From an uncultured Flavobacteriaceae bacterium (GTDB lineage: Bacteria > Bacteroidota > Bacteroidia > Flavobacteriales > Flavobacteriaceae), in NCBI GenBank assembly GCA_947502495.1, contig CANNAC010000011.1:29599-93598 (forward strand): 64,000 nucleotides of DNA, written 5' to 3'. Each line of letters starts with the position of its first letter. Position 1 is the stretch's first letter. Both the position numbers and the translations under genes were made by a program. The notes beneath the pieces were generated by a model that was not told the origin of the DNA, did no database searches, and was given only the letters and a program-made list of their open reading frames with translations. Of this stretch, positions 16,925 through 26,548 are shown in pieces.

Positions 16925-18547
16925 TTATTGTGCCACGCCATCAATAAAAGTTTGTTGGACTTTAATATTAGGTATTTCACGCTCTGGAACTTGCATGATA
17001 TCTTGGTCTAAAATAATAAAATCTGCAAACTTACCAGCTTCAATACTTCCTTTTTCTTGCTCTTCAAAATTAGCATGCGCTGCCCAAATAGTCATTCCTT
17101 TTAAGGTTTCTTCTCTGGTTAATGCATTTTCTTTATTAAAACCATTTTCTGGATATCCCTTTACATCTTGTCTTGCCACTGCTGCGTAAAAGGTTAAAAA
17201 CGGACTAACCTGTTCTACGGGGAAATCGGTACCTAAAGCCACTCTTCCACTCTTTTCTAATAAAGTCTTATATGCGTAGGCTCCTTTTATTCTTTCTTTC
17301 CCTAAACGTTCTTCTGCCCAATACATATCACTTGTAGCGTGTGTTGGTTGTATGGAAGGAATAATATTTTCATTTTTAAAAAGCTCAAAATCATTATCTG
17401 TAATTACTTGTGCATGTTCTACTCGCCAGCGTCTATCTATTTTTCCTTCTAATGTTTTCTTATAGGTATTTAAAACAAAGCGGACTGCAGAATCTCCAAT
17501 CGCATGTGTATTCATTTGATAGTCTGCTTTTTCAATTCTAGTTGCTAAGTTTTTATAATCGTCTGAACCAATAACCATAGCTCCAAAATGATCGTGCTTA
17601 TCTGTATATTCTTCTTTTAAAGTTGCTCCGCGAGAACCTAAAGCGCCATCGGCATATACTTTTACAGATTGTACATTTAGTTTTTCTGTTTTTATTTTTC
17701 CTTTAGGAAGGTAATAGTCTAGATTTTCTTCGGTATTGCTAATCATAGCATACACTCGCATGTTTAGTTTTTCAGCTTGTTGTAAGCTATCGATTAATTC
17801 AATGATGTCTTTATTTAATCCTGCATCAGAAACGGTTGTTAATCCTAAACTAGTACAAATCGTTTGTGCTTCTAGCAGTGCCGAAATTTGTTCTTGTTTT
17901 GTAGGTTTCGGAAAAATGGCTTCTACCAATGCCATAGGATTATCTATTAAAACTCCGGTAAGCTTTCCTTTTTCTAAAAGTATTTCTCCTCCTGAAACTT
18001 TGGTGTTTTTAGTAATCTTAGCTAAGTCTAAAGCAGCTTGATTACATAACATAGCATGACCATCTATTCTACTTAACGCGACTGGCGTATCTGGAAATAA
18101 CCGATCTAATAATGCTTTGTTTGGGTATTCTTTTTCTTCCCAATCGTTTTGATCCCAACCACGACCAATAATAAAAGACCTCTTTCTTTTTTCCTGAAAG
18201 TCTGTAACACGTTTTACAACATCTACAAAACTAGTAGTACCAACAAGGTTTACTCTCTGCTCATATAAACCCAGTCCATAAAAATGACAATGTGCATCTA
18301 TAAGACCTGGAACGATGGTTTGTCCTTTAGCATCGATAATAGTATCTGCAACAAACTTATTTTGAATAGCTTTTGCATTCCCAACTTCGATAAACTTTCC
18401 GTCTTTAATTGCAAATGCTTCCGCAGTTTCAAAGTTTGAATTTACGGTGTAAATTTTCGCATTGGTAATTATGGTGTCTACTTGTTGCGCTTCTTTGTTA
18501 CAGGAGAAGATTAGTAGAAGGATTAAAAGGCTAAATAGTTTTTTCAT
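16925..18547 (-). CDS. amidohydrolase family lipoprotein (YtcJ-like)
   Basis: This 540-residue metal-dependent hydrolase is of the amidohydrolase_3 type. Metal ligands are visible in DAHCHFYG (HxH, about 84-91), the later histidines in NTHAIGD and VEHAQV, and the aspartate in LGTDFPVE. The N-terminal LIFSCNKEA is a lipobox, placing it at the periplasmic face of a membrane. YtcJ-like enzymes act on amide or ester bonds, and the natural substrate is not known. The upstream hairpin at 18563 belongs to the end of the preceding LRR gene. Confidence 0.9.
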   Translation of the reverse strand: MKKLFSLLILLLIFSCNKEAQQVDTIITNAKIYTVNSNFETAEAFAIKDGKFIEVGNAKAIQNKFVADTIIDAKGQTIVPGLIDAHCHFYGLGLYEQRVNLVGTTSFVDVVKRVTDFQEKRKRSFIIGRGWDQNDWEEKEYPNKALLDRLFPDTPVALSRIDGHAMLCNQAALDLAKITKNTKVSGGEILLEKGKLTGVLIDNPMALVEAIFPKPTKQEQISALLEAQTICTSLGLTTVSDAGLNKDIIELIDSLQQAEKLNMRVYAMISNTEENLDYYLPKGKIKTEKLNVQSVKVYADGALGSRGATLKEEYTDKHDHFGAMVIGSDDYKNLATRIEKADYQMNTHAIGDSAVRFVLNTYKKTLEGKIDRRWRVEHAQVITDNDFELFKNENIIPSIQPTHATSDMYWAEERLGKERIKGAYAYKTLLEKSGRVALGTDFPVEQVSPFLTFYAAVARQDVKGYPENGFNKENALTREETLKGMTIWAAHANFEEQEKGSIEAGKFADFIILDQDIMQVPEREIPNIKVQQTFIDGVAQ

Positions 18548-18562
18548 GGAATTGGTTTTTGT

Positions 18563-18605
18563 AAAAATAACAAAAGCGTTCTAATGGAACGCTTTTGTTA
18601 TTTTT
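18563..18605 (-). terminator. strong intrinsic terminator of the LRR gene
   Basis: A 19-bp perfect stem (core ACAAAAGCGTTC / GAACGCTTTTGT) with a 5-nt loop and AT-rich outer flanks lies between the LRR gene and the amidohydrolase gene. It separates the two minus-strand units and could work on both strands. Confidence 0.88.
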
Positions 18606-18645
18606 AATTAAATTCTGAAATAAGTTAAGTAAGACAAAAAGAGTA

Positions 18646-20316
18646 CTAATTAGTTTTAATAATCTTTGTGGTTTGCACGCCAACTTCGGTTTTAATTTTC
18701 ACAAAGTAAATACCAATAGATAATGTACTTGTATTTATTTCTGAATTAAGTTTGTTTCCTATTAATTGAATGTTCTTTACATATCTTCCATTAACATCAT
18801 AAATAGAAATAGACTCTAATTGATTTTTACTTTCTAGATATAGTTTGTTGCTAACAGGATTTGGGTATACTTTAATAGTATTATTTATTTGATTTTCTAT
18901 TATAGCTAAACTGCAATCTTCAACAAAAACTGTAGTTGCATCTATATTGACGAAGGTAGAAGTCGCATAAGCAATATCATCTACACAAATGGTTTGAAGG
19001 CTTGGATTATTTGTAGCATTGAAGTAAGGGCGCAAGTTGCTACTATATTCACTATAATAAACATATTCATAATGTATTTCATCTTGATCAAAAAGGTTAT
19101 TATTGTTATTTTTAAAATTTATATTTTCTAAAAATTGATTATTTTCCAATGAAATTTGATGAATATTTGTGTTATTTGAAATATCCAAAGAAGTAATTAG
19201 AGTTTCTGAAAGACCTATAATACCTAATACAGAGTTTTGGGTAACATCCATATTTGTAATAGGATTATCAGAGGCTACTAAACTAAATAAAAACGGTAAA
19301 TCAGAAACAACTAAACTTGAAATTTGATTATCTCTACAAAATAAAGTTTCTATTTTCACATTTTGTGACACATCTAAAGCTTGCAAATTATTTTCAGAAA
19401 TGGCTATTCTGTTTAAATTAATATTATTAGTTAGATCTATAGTATTAATATTATTCCTTGTAAAATCAAGAGTTTCTAGATTAATATTTTGAGATAAATC
19501 TAAATCACTTAAGAGATTAGAGTTAACAGTCAACTTTTCAAGAAGCGTATTATTTGTTACATCTAAACTCAACAACTCGTTTTGACTAGCAGTAAGATTA
19601 ATTAAATTTATGTTTTGAGAAACATCAATCGTCGAAAAATCATTAATTGCAATAGTTAATATTTTTAAATTAGTAAAAAATGAAAGATCTAAACTTGTAT
19701 AATCTGTATTAACCAAAGAAAGATCTTCCAAATTTATATTTTGTGTTAAATCAATGTTATTAACATTATTATAACCAATATCCAGTTTTGTTAATGCTAT
19801 ATTATTGACGATATTTAAATTATTATCAATGGCACAGTCATTTAAAATAAGTGTTCTCAAATCAATGTTTTGCGAAACATCCACATTGCCAAGGTTTATG
19901 TTTAGGAATGCATTTAGGTGTTCTAACCTAACATTTTGCGAAATATCTAAAGAAGTTAATTGATTAAAACTACAGTTAATATTTTTAAGACTACTATTAG
20001 AAGAAAAATCAAGTGTTGCAAGGTTATTATTTGAGCAATCCAGAATAGACATAAAACCAAACGACTCAATACCGGTTAAATCTGAAATGCCACGATTGTT
20101 AAGATAAAGAGAATAAATTTGTCCTGCTTCTCCTACCGATATTTCTCCATCGTTATTCAAATCTGCAATTGCGTCTGGATAACCATCAAGATCTGTATCT
20201 ACACAAAACTCATTAATTAGCGTGTTTTTAAAATTAACATCTGGAATATTAACAATTTGTGCTTGTGTAATAAAAAAAGATATACAAGCCAATAAGAATA
20301 AGTAAAGGTGTTTCAT
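18646..20316 (-). CDS. secreted leucine-rich-repeat protein with T9SS sorting domain
   Basis: This 556-residue surface protein has a signal peptide (1-19, ending TQA) and an N-terminal calcium-type loop (DTDLDGYPDAIADLNNDGEI, about 42-61). Internalin-like leucine-rich repeats of roughly 21 residues run from about 68 to 400, with the recurring form LDVSQNINLETLD and many Asn. The C-terminus is a Por secretion (T9SS type A) domain starting at KVYPNP, with IYDVNGR and IGIYFVKI. Such proteins are exported by type IX secretion and attached to the cell surface; LRRs suggest protein or glycan binding. A TAA microsatellite sits in its promoter region. Confidence 0.9.
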   Translation of the reverse strand: MKHLYLFLLACISFFITQAQIVNIPDVNFKNTLINEFCVDTDLDGYPDAIADLNNDGEISVGEAGQIYSLYLNNRGISDLTGIESFGFMSILDCSNNNLATLDFSSNSSLKNINCSFNQLTSLDISQNVRLEHLNAFLNINLGNVDVSQNIDLRTLILNDCAIDNNLNIVNNIALTKLDIGYNNVNNIDLTQNINLEDLSLVNTDYTSLDLSFFTNLKILTIAINDFSTIDVSQNINLINLTASQNELLSLDVTNNTLLEKLTVNSNLLSDLDLSQNINLETLDFTRNNINTIDLTNNINLNRIAISENNLQALDVSQNVKIETLFCRDNQISSLVVSDLPFLFSLVASDNPITNMDVTQNSVLGIIGLSETLITSLDISNNTNIHQISLENNQFLENINFKNNNNNLFDQDEIHYEYVYYSEYSSNLRPYFNATNNPSLQTICVDDIAYATSTFVNIDATTVFVEDCSLAIIENQINNTIKVYPNPVSNKLYLESKNQLESISIYDVNGRYVKNIQLIGNKLNSEINTSTLSIGIYFVKIKTEVGVQTTKIIKTN

Positions 20317-20337
20317 GAAAATAGATTTAATTCACAG

Positions 20338-20386
<49 letters not shown>

Positions 20387-20536
20387 GTTGTCCAGTTTTT
20401 AGATGAATAACAAGAAATGTTTGTTAAAAATGTAGAAATAAACCCTTCCAAATTTAGCTTTATTAGAAAACTAAAAACTCCTTCCCTTGAAAAAAGAAAG
20501 TGTTTTTTATTCTTTATGAAATTAGTTCGTTTGAGG

Positions 20537-20560
20537 TTTCCGCCTTCGCGGAGATGAAAA
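20537..20560. repeat. short dispersed hairpin, copy 3 (TCCGC/GCGGA)
   Basis: TCCGC-CTTC-GCGGA followed by GATGAAAA. It is located 8 bp beyond the stop codon of the outer-membrane protein gene. Confidence 0.65.
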
Positions 20561-20568
20561 AAAGATTT

Positions 20569-22326
20569 TTAGAAATCAAACTTATACGTTGCTCCTGCAA
20601 GAAACTGTAATCCTTGAACAGGATAATTTTGCCAGCGATTATATTCTTGGTTAGCAATATTATTCACTTTTGCAAATGCCGACCATCTATCATTTAAATG
20701 ATAACCAACATGTGCATTGGCATCAAAGTAACTTTTTAATGTGATGGTTTCTGTTGGATTTAATACCGTTGGAAAACTTGTATTCTGAATATCATTTAAA
20801 CCACTCAAGCCTTTTCGTTCTCCCACAAAAAATAGATTTGCCCCTGCAAACCATTGCTTCGAAATTTGATAATCTAAAAATAGATTTGCTTTCATATTTG
20901 GAAGGTTCCATGCTTCTGCTTCTTCGTCTACATTATAGCTAAAGTATTCCGCTTTTATTCCTAAGGTGAAATTTCTATTGATGTCTGCGTTAATTTCTCC
21001 GGAAACGCCAAAGGTAGAAACAGCATCATAAACGATCCCAAAAGCATTTCCGTTTTGATATGCTTCCTCTGCATCAAAGCCATAAGGAACTAGATTATTT
21101 CTGTACATTGCTTTATCGCCTTCCGCCATATATTTTCCTTTTATATTATAACTAATGCCATTGGCAACCTTTCCTTTTAAACCGACAAATACATTGTATT
21201 TCTGATCGGTTGGTGTAATAAATAAGGTTGGAGATACAAACGGATTTTCTTGTGCAAAATCATAATAGGTATTCTGAACCAAATCTCCTTGAATTCCTCC
21301 ATAGGCGATTAAAATTTCGTCCACCATTCTATACGATGCTGAAATATTTGGATAGATAAAGAACCTACTTTTTCCAGATTCTATATCGTTTAAATAAAAT
21401 AGAGAAACTCCCAGATCTAGCGTTAAATCATCTTTTATTAATTGGTATGTTGGTGAAATTCCGATATTAAAATTTCCGTATTTTAATGCTTCCTCGGTAT
21501 AATAGTTTCTGTCAAACTTTCCTCCTAAATAATCGAATCGAAATCCTACATTAAAATCTAAATCCTGAATAGACAAATCGCCATTGGTATTTACTAGAAA
21601 TCTATTTTCACCAGAACTATTATTATCTCCAAATCGTCTGTACAGAACGTTTGCTTCGTTTATATAAGCATCGGCAAAAGTAATATCTCCGCCAAGATTA
21701 AACCCGTAAAACGTATGATCTACATCGCCAATGGCATCTGCAGCATCTTTATCGTATAAACGTTGTGGTACACCATACCAATTGTATTTTTGATGTAAAA
21801 ATCCACCTGCAATATTCCAAGCTAAATCGCGTTCATTTCTAGCATAATTAGCACTCACTTTGGTGTTTGAAAAATTATCATCTAAAAGCAAATCGCTAAT
21901 ACCACCTTGCGAAGAATGGTGACTGATATAACCTCCAACACTTTCGTTTCTATTGATTGCATGATTTAAATACACTTCCCCTAAAATAGTAGTGTACATT
22001 CCTCCTGCTAATGTTGCATAATTATCGTATAATTTTGCGGGAGCTTCTTCATCTACTTCTGCTGCTTTTCCTTTTGCTGGCGTAAACGTCGATGCTACAG
22101 GAAATGAAAAAATATTGTATTGAATCTCTTTCTTTGTAGCGGTAGTTTCATCATTTAACGAAGGAACTTCCTTTACCTTAAAAGCATCAGAAACGGTAGG
22201 CGTATATGGTTTTATAACCTGAATCACATCTGGATTTAGGGTATCTTGTTCTCGTTCTTGTGAAAAACCTAATGTGCTGATTACCATGAAAAGGATTACT
22301 AACACTGTATTTTTTTGCTTTCGCAT
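20569..22326 (-). CDS. TonB-dependent-receptor-like outer-membrane beta-barrel without plug
   Basis: This 585-residue protein has a signal peptide (1-22) and a short conserved lead (DVIQVIKPYTPTVSDAFKVK). From about residue 110 it shows alternating hydrophobic/aromatic strands (GGDITFADAYINEANVLYRR and so on), ending in the outer-membrane signature TYKFDF with a final Phe. Annotated relatives are called TonB-dependent receptors, but at this length there is no room for an N-terminal plug, and no TonB box is seen. It lies 137 bp after a large TPR gene, an arrangement that seems conserved in flavobacteria near FtsE, so the two products probably interact in the envelope (inference). Confidence 0.82.
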   Translation of the reverse strand: MRKQKNTVLVILFMVISTLGFSQEREQDTLNPDVIQVIKPYTPTVSDAFKVKEVPSLNDETTATKKEIQYNIFSFPVASTFTPAKGKAAEVDEEAPAKLYDNYATLAGGMYTTILGEVYLNHAINRNESVGGYISHHSSQGGISDLLLDDNFSNTKVSANYARNERDLAWNIAGGFLHQKYNWYGVPQRLYDKDAADAIGDVDHTFYGFNLGGDITFADAYINEANVLYRRFGDNNSSGENRFLVNTNGDLSIQDLDFNVGFRFDYLGGKFDRNYYTEEALKYGNFNIGISPTYQLIKDDLTLDLGVSLFYLNDIESGKSRFFIYPNISASYRMVDEILIAYGGIQGDLVQNTYYDFAQENPFVSPTLFITPTDQKYNVFVGLKGKVANGISYNIKGKYMAEGDKAMYRNNLVPYGFDAEEAYQNGNAFGIVYDAVSTFGVSGEINADINRNFTLGIKAEYFSYNVDEEAEAWNLPNMKANLFLDYQISKQWFAGANLFFVGERKGLSGLNDIQNTSFPTVLNPTETITLKSYFDANAHVGYHLNDRWSAFAKVNNIANQEYNRWQNYPVQGLQFLAGATYKFDF

Positions 22327-22438
22327 ATTTTTTTGCTATTTATTTTAAACTGTGAGATGCTTCGACTCTACCTTCGCTATTGCTTCGGAAGATAAGTGCC
22401 CTCCGCATGACATTTAACTTTATCTATTTTTATAATGA

Positions 22439-22460
22439 GATTCCTGCCTTCTTAGGAATT
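22439..22460. repeat. short dispersed hairpin, copy 4 (TTCCT/AGGAA)
   Basis: ATTCCTGCC followed by TTAGGAAT, in the gap between the barrel gene and the TPR gene, just after the TPR stop codon. The adjoining text near 22355-22415 (GATGCTTCGAC, CATGACA) is another degenerate intergenic repeat type. Confidence 0.6.
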
Positions 22461-22463
22461 TGT

Positions 22464-25400
22464 TTAATCTTCTGGAACAACCGACGCATTCGTTTTTGCT
22501 TGTTCTGCTTTTATCTTACTTAGTTCCGTTTGTGCTTCCGCAACAACATCTTCAAATGTTGCAAAATTTTGAATGACACTTTCTAAAATATACGTTGCTT
22601 GAAAAGCATCTTTTAAAGCGTAATAATTTTTCGCCATAACCACTAAACCTTTTGCGCTATAGTATTTATAACCAGAATAGTCTTTTGCCAAACGTTGTAT
22701 GGTTGTATTGGATGCTTCGTAACTTCCGGCTTTATTTTTAAAGTATCCATTATAAAACAATGCTTCTGCTGCTGTTTCTCCAGTTGCAGTAACTTCTACT
22801 TGTGCATAGGCCGTTTTTGCTCTTGCTTCCTCTCCCGTTTTCATTGCAGAACGTGCAATAATCACGTGTGCATCACTTTTAATTCGGTTATCAATACTTG
22901 CATGTGTTAATACTTTTTCGGCATAGATAACTGCTTGGTTATACTTTTCTAATTCATAATTTGCTTTCATTAAATTAGATTGCGCAAAAACTACGTTTTG
23001 TGGAAAGTTCGCTTCTAATTCTAATCTAGCCAATACAGGAATTGCATCTTCCCAATTTTTACGTTCGGTATAAATTTGTGCTAAACGCAACAATGCTTCT
23101 TCTGTAAATTCACTTTGAGAAGCTTCGGTTACATATTTAAAATGCGGAGCAGCAGTATCTTTCAGGTCCTTTTTAAAATATAATTCTGCCACATAAAAAT
23201 GCGACTGTAAAGCATGTAGTCCGTTTGGAAACTGCGTTAAATATCCATTAAATTGTTTAATTGCTTTATCGGTATCCTGATCTAAATACTTCTTTTCTGC
23301 AGCTTCGTAGGTGGTATTGTCTAAATCGGCATCTGTAACTTCTACATAATCTAATGTTTTCACCCAAGATGCATATGCATCTACTTTTCCTAAATCGATA
23401 TAAATTAAACGCGCGGTTGCCACTGCTTGATTTGCCTCTGGACTTCCTGGGAAATCTGCTGCTACTTTTTTAAACTTAATTAAAGCAGGTTCATTCTTAC
23501 TTCCGTTATAATGCACTAAGCCTTGACGAAGCAAAGCTTTTGGAACAAAGGTACTCGTACTATACTCGCTACTCAGGCGATCATAAGTCTGCATTGCTTT
23601 GTTTGTATTTCCTGCTTTCACATAGGAATTACCAAGTTCATACATGGCATCATCACGCAGCTTAGACGTTTGATATGTTTCAATAAACGTTTCTAATTCG
23701 GAAATCTTTGTCGAAGCATTTCCAGCATAACCAACACTTAATACTTTTTGAAAAAATGCATAATCGGATTCTATTTTTCCTATTTGAATCGCTTTATCAT
23801 ACGCTTGAATAGCCTCGTTATACTGACTAGAAACAAAATAGCCATCTGCTAAACGAAGATATGCATCATTCAATCTTAGCTTATCTTCTTTTCTTTTCGT
23901 TATAAACTGATTGAAATATTGTGTTGCCTGTGCATAATTTTTCTGTTTAAAATAGGTGTATGCAATATTGTAATCTAGATTCTTTATTTCGGGAGTTTCT
24001 GAAGCCGAAGTCTGCTGTTCAAACTGTTTAAAACCAACTAGAGCATCATCATAATTGGAAAGATTATAATCTGTTTCGGCTTTCCAAAAAGTTGCTCTTG
24101 CAGTATACTTAGCATCTTGTGGTTCTTTTAAAGATTTATCGAAAAGCGTTTCTGCTTCTTGAAAATGGCTATCGTTATACAATTCTATTCCTCTATAAAA
24201 AGTTACTTTTTGATAGGCTACTTTATTTTCAAAACTCTTTTTACCTTCTAATAATTTTAGCGCTTCTTTATAGTTTTTAGAAGTGATATAGGAATCGATT
24301 AGCAAAGTTTCAATTTCGCTTTTATAAGAAGTATCGGGATAGGTATCTAAATAAGTCGTTAATACTTGCGGAACAGATTGGTACGGATTCCCAATTTCAT
24401 AACTAATTTTCGCATAGTTTAACCAAGCATCTTCTTGAATTTTTAAATCGTAATCCATTTCTGAAGCATTACGAAACGCATTTAAAGCTTCTTGTTTTTT
24501 GTCGAGATTCACATAACTTTCTCCTAAATGATAATAAGCATTTTGTGCTACGCTATTATTACCACCAACAATTTTATTAAACTCGCTTATCGCTTTATCG
24601 TAATCTTTTTGTTTGTAGTACGCATAACCAAGCTGGTAGTAATCGGTATTATTCCATTTTCCACGATTTCCTTCGTATGCCGCTAAAAACGGAATTGCTT
24701 CTGCATATTTTTCTAGGTTAAAATAGCTTTCCCCAATGATTTTATTGAGTTGCGAAACTTCTGCATTATCACTATTTGGTAATTGTTCTTTTGCCAGTTT
24801 TATAGCCTCTTCAAACTTACCTAGTTTAAAATGTAAATCTGCTTGATAGTACGATAACTTCTCTTTGTATTTTTCTTCTTCCCCAACTTGGTCAAAATAT
24901 TCATTCGCCTTATCATAATCATCACTTTGATACGCCATAAACCCGATGTAATACTTTGCTTGCGATCCATATTCTTGCGAATGCTCTACACGACTTAAAT
25001 AGGTTTTTGCTGTTTTATAATCTTGTGTTACAAAAGCAACGTAGCCATTATTAAAATGGAATCTTTCCTTTTCTGCTCTTGCTAGTCCGCTTTCATCTAC
25101 TTTATCATACCATTTCTTAGCATGTGCATATTTTCCGTTGGTAAAATAATAATCCGCAACATCTGCATAAGCGGTATTACGCTTGGTGCTTGTAGGATAA
25201 TCTGATACAAAATTTTCGATTAGCTGATCTGCATTTTGCTGATTTAAACGCACTGCGCAATTGGCAATATAAAAAGCACAATCACTTTGTAAAACGTCTG
25301 TTTTTGCGGTTTTCTTTATTTGATTAAATAAAGATTGCGCGGCCAAATATTGCTGATTATTATAAAGGGATAATGCTTTCTGATATTCTACAATATCACT

Positions 25401-25484
25401 AGTATACGTTGCAGATTGCTGTGCAATTACTTGAAGACTACAAGCAATGGCTAATAGAAATATATAAAGGTCTTTTCTAGTCAT
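22464..25484 (-). CDS. large periplasmic tetratricopeptide-repeat protein
   Basis: This 1006-residue protein has a signal peptide (1-21, ending VIAQ). From about residue 30 to 980 it is built of TPR and Sel1-like helical hairpins, with many copies of the form YAEAIPFLAAYEG, DYDKAISEFNKI and NYAQATQYFNQF. It has no enzyme motif. TPR arrays are protein-binding scaffolds; exported ones in Bacteroidota often serve outer-membrane complexes. It precedes the plug-less barrel gene on the same strand. The ATG at 25484 fits the signal peptide. Confidence 0.9.
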   Translation of the reverse strand: MTRKDLYIFLLAIACSLQVIAQQSATYTSDIVEYQKALSLYNNQQYLAAQSLFNQIKKTAKTDVLQSDCAFYIANCAVRLNQQNADQLIENFVSDYPTSTKRNTAYADVADYYFTNGKYAHAKKWYDKVDESGLARAEKERFHFNNGYVAFVTQDYKTAKTYLSRVEHSQEYGSQAKYYIGFMAYQSDDYDKANEYFDQVGEEEKYKEKLSYYQADLHFKLGKFEEAIKLAKEQLPNSDNAEVSQLNKIIGESYFNLEKYAEAIPFLAAYEGNRGKWNNTDYYQLGYAYYKQKDYDKAISEFNKIVGGNNSVAQNAYYHLGESYVNLDKKQEALNAFRNASEMDYDLKIQEDAWLNYAKISYEIGNPYQSVPQVLTTYLDTYPDTSYKSEIETLLIDSYITSKNYKEALKLLEGKKSFENKVAYQKVTFYRGIELYNDSHFQEAETLFDKSLKEPQDAKYTARATFWKAETDYNLSNYDDALVGFKQFEQQTSASETPEIKNLDYNIAYTYFKQKNYAQATQYFNQFITKRKEDKLRLNDAYLRLADGYFVSSQYNEAIQAYDKAIQIGKIESDYAFFQKVLSVGYAGNASTKISELETFIETYQTSKLRDDAMYELGNSYVKAGNTNKAMQTYDRLSSEYSTSTFVPKALLRQGLVHYNGSKNEPALIKFKKVAADFPGSPEANQAVATARLIYIDLGKVDAYASWVKTLDYVEVTDADLDNTTYEAAEKKYLDQDTDKAIKQFNGYLTQFPNGLHALQSHFYVAELYFKKDLKDTAAPHFKYVTEASQSEFTEEALLRLAQIYTERKNWEDAIPVLARLELEANFPQNVVFAQSNLMKANYELEKYNQAVIYAEKVLTHASIDNRIKSDAHVIIARSAMKTGEEARAKTAYAQVEVTATGETAAEALFYNGYFKNKAGSYEASNTTIQRLAKDYSGYKYYSAKGLVVMAKNYYALKDAFQATYILESVIQNFATFEDVVAEAQTELSKIKAEQAKTNASVVPED

Positions 25485-25864
25485 GGACTATGTTTTTTAG
25501 TATTAAGAACTTATCTTGATTTTTAGGAATACAAAAGTCCAAATAAGTTCAATCAAAGATAAATTAATATGTAAATGATAACGTTACAATTTTGTTATAA
25601 TTATACACCGAGTTATTAAAAAAATGAAAATGAAAATAAAAATGTTTCACCGAGACACACGGAGACTCGCAAAGTTTCACGGAGAAATAGTAACTCGAGA
25701 TTTGCTTTTATATTCGTACGGAAACTATTGCGTTCTCTAATATTATAAATGAAGTTGACGTTGAAGGTAGATAATCAAACCCTGAAATTATTTATAGGAC
25801 ACAAAAAATTTTAACCTTTAACTTTTTAATAATACATTTACAACTCTTAAAACCAAATTACTTT
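25485..25864. other. 380-bp intergenic region between TPR gene and ftsE
   Basis: Divergent promoters for the TPR gene and ftsE must lie here, but no perfect TAnnTTTG box stands out. It is AT-rich. At 25649-25686 it holds a degenerate repeat with two copies of GTTTCACGGAGA / GTTTCACCGAGA-like text separated by ACTCGCAAA. No credible small ORF was seen. Confidence 0.5.
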
Positions 25865-26548
25865 ATGTCGAATCTAGTTTTACAATTAAAGGATGTTTCT
25901 ATTTTTCAAGGAAACAACTTAGTACTTTCTGATGTTAACGTAGAAGTTAACAAAGGAGACTTTGTTTATTTAATAGGAAAAACGGGTTCTGGAAAAAGTA
26001 GTTTTATGAAAACACTTTATGGTGATTTGGCTTTAACGCAAGGCGAAGGACATATTGTAGATTATGATTTACGAAAATTAAAGGAAAAGGAAATTCCGTT
26101 TTTAAGACGAAAGCTTGGTGTTGTTTTTCAAGACTTTAAATTGCTAACAGACCGAACCATTAACGACAATTTATTATTTGTTTTAAGAGCTACTGGCTGG
26201 AAAGACAAAGATAAAATGAAAACTAGAATTGATGAAGTTTTAGATAAGGTTGCCATGAAAACGAAAGGTTTTAAGTTTCCGCATGAACTTTCTGGTGGAG
26301 AACAACAACGTGTTGCCATTGCTAGAGCTTTATTGAATGACCCCGAATTAATTCTTGCTGATGAGCCAACGGGAAACCTAGATCCGCAAACCAGTATTGA
26401 GGTTATGGAAGTGTTACAGGAAATTAATAAAAATGGAAATACGATTTTAATGGCAACGCATGATTATGCTTTGTTGCTAAAATACCCAAGTAAGACTTTA
26501 AAGTGTGATGAGAATCAGATTTTTGAAGTGGTACAACGCAAAGGCTAA
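25865..26548 (+). CDS. ftsE: cell division ATP-binding protein FtsE
   Basis: This 227-residue ABC ATPase has Walker [10 protein letters not shown] (about 38-46), Q-loop VFQDFKLL, signature [10 protein letters not shown], Walker [14 protein letters not shown] and the switch His in MATHDYALL. FtsE works with the permease FtsX at the divisome to control peptidoglycan hydrolases. FtsX is not adjacent here, which is usual in flavobacteria. The size and the [10 protein letters not shown] segment fit FtsE better than lipoprotein-export ATPases, but LolD-type remains an alternative. Its last 4 bp overlap with the convergent beta-helix gene. Confidence 0.85.
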   Translation: MSNLVLQLKDVSIFQGNNLVLSDVNVEVNKGDFVYLIGKTGSGKSSFMKTLYGDLALTQGEGHIVDYDLRKLKEKEIPFLRRKLGVVFQDFKLLTDRTINDNLLFVLRATGWKDKDKMKTRIDEVLDKVAMKTKGFKFPHELSGGEQQRVAIARALLNDPELILADEPTGNLDPQTSIEVMEVLQEINKNGNTILMATHDYALLLKYPSKTLKCDENQIFEVVQRKG

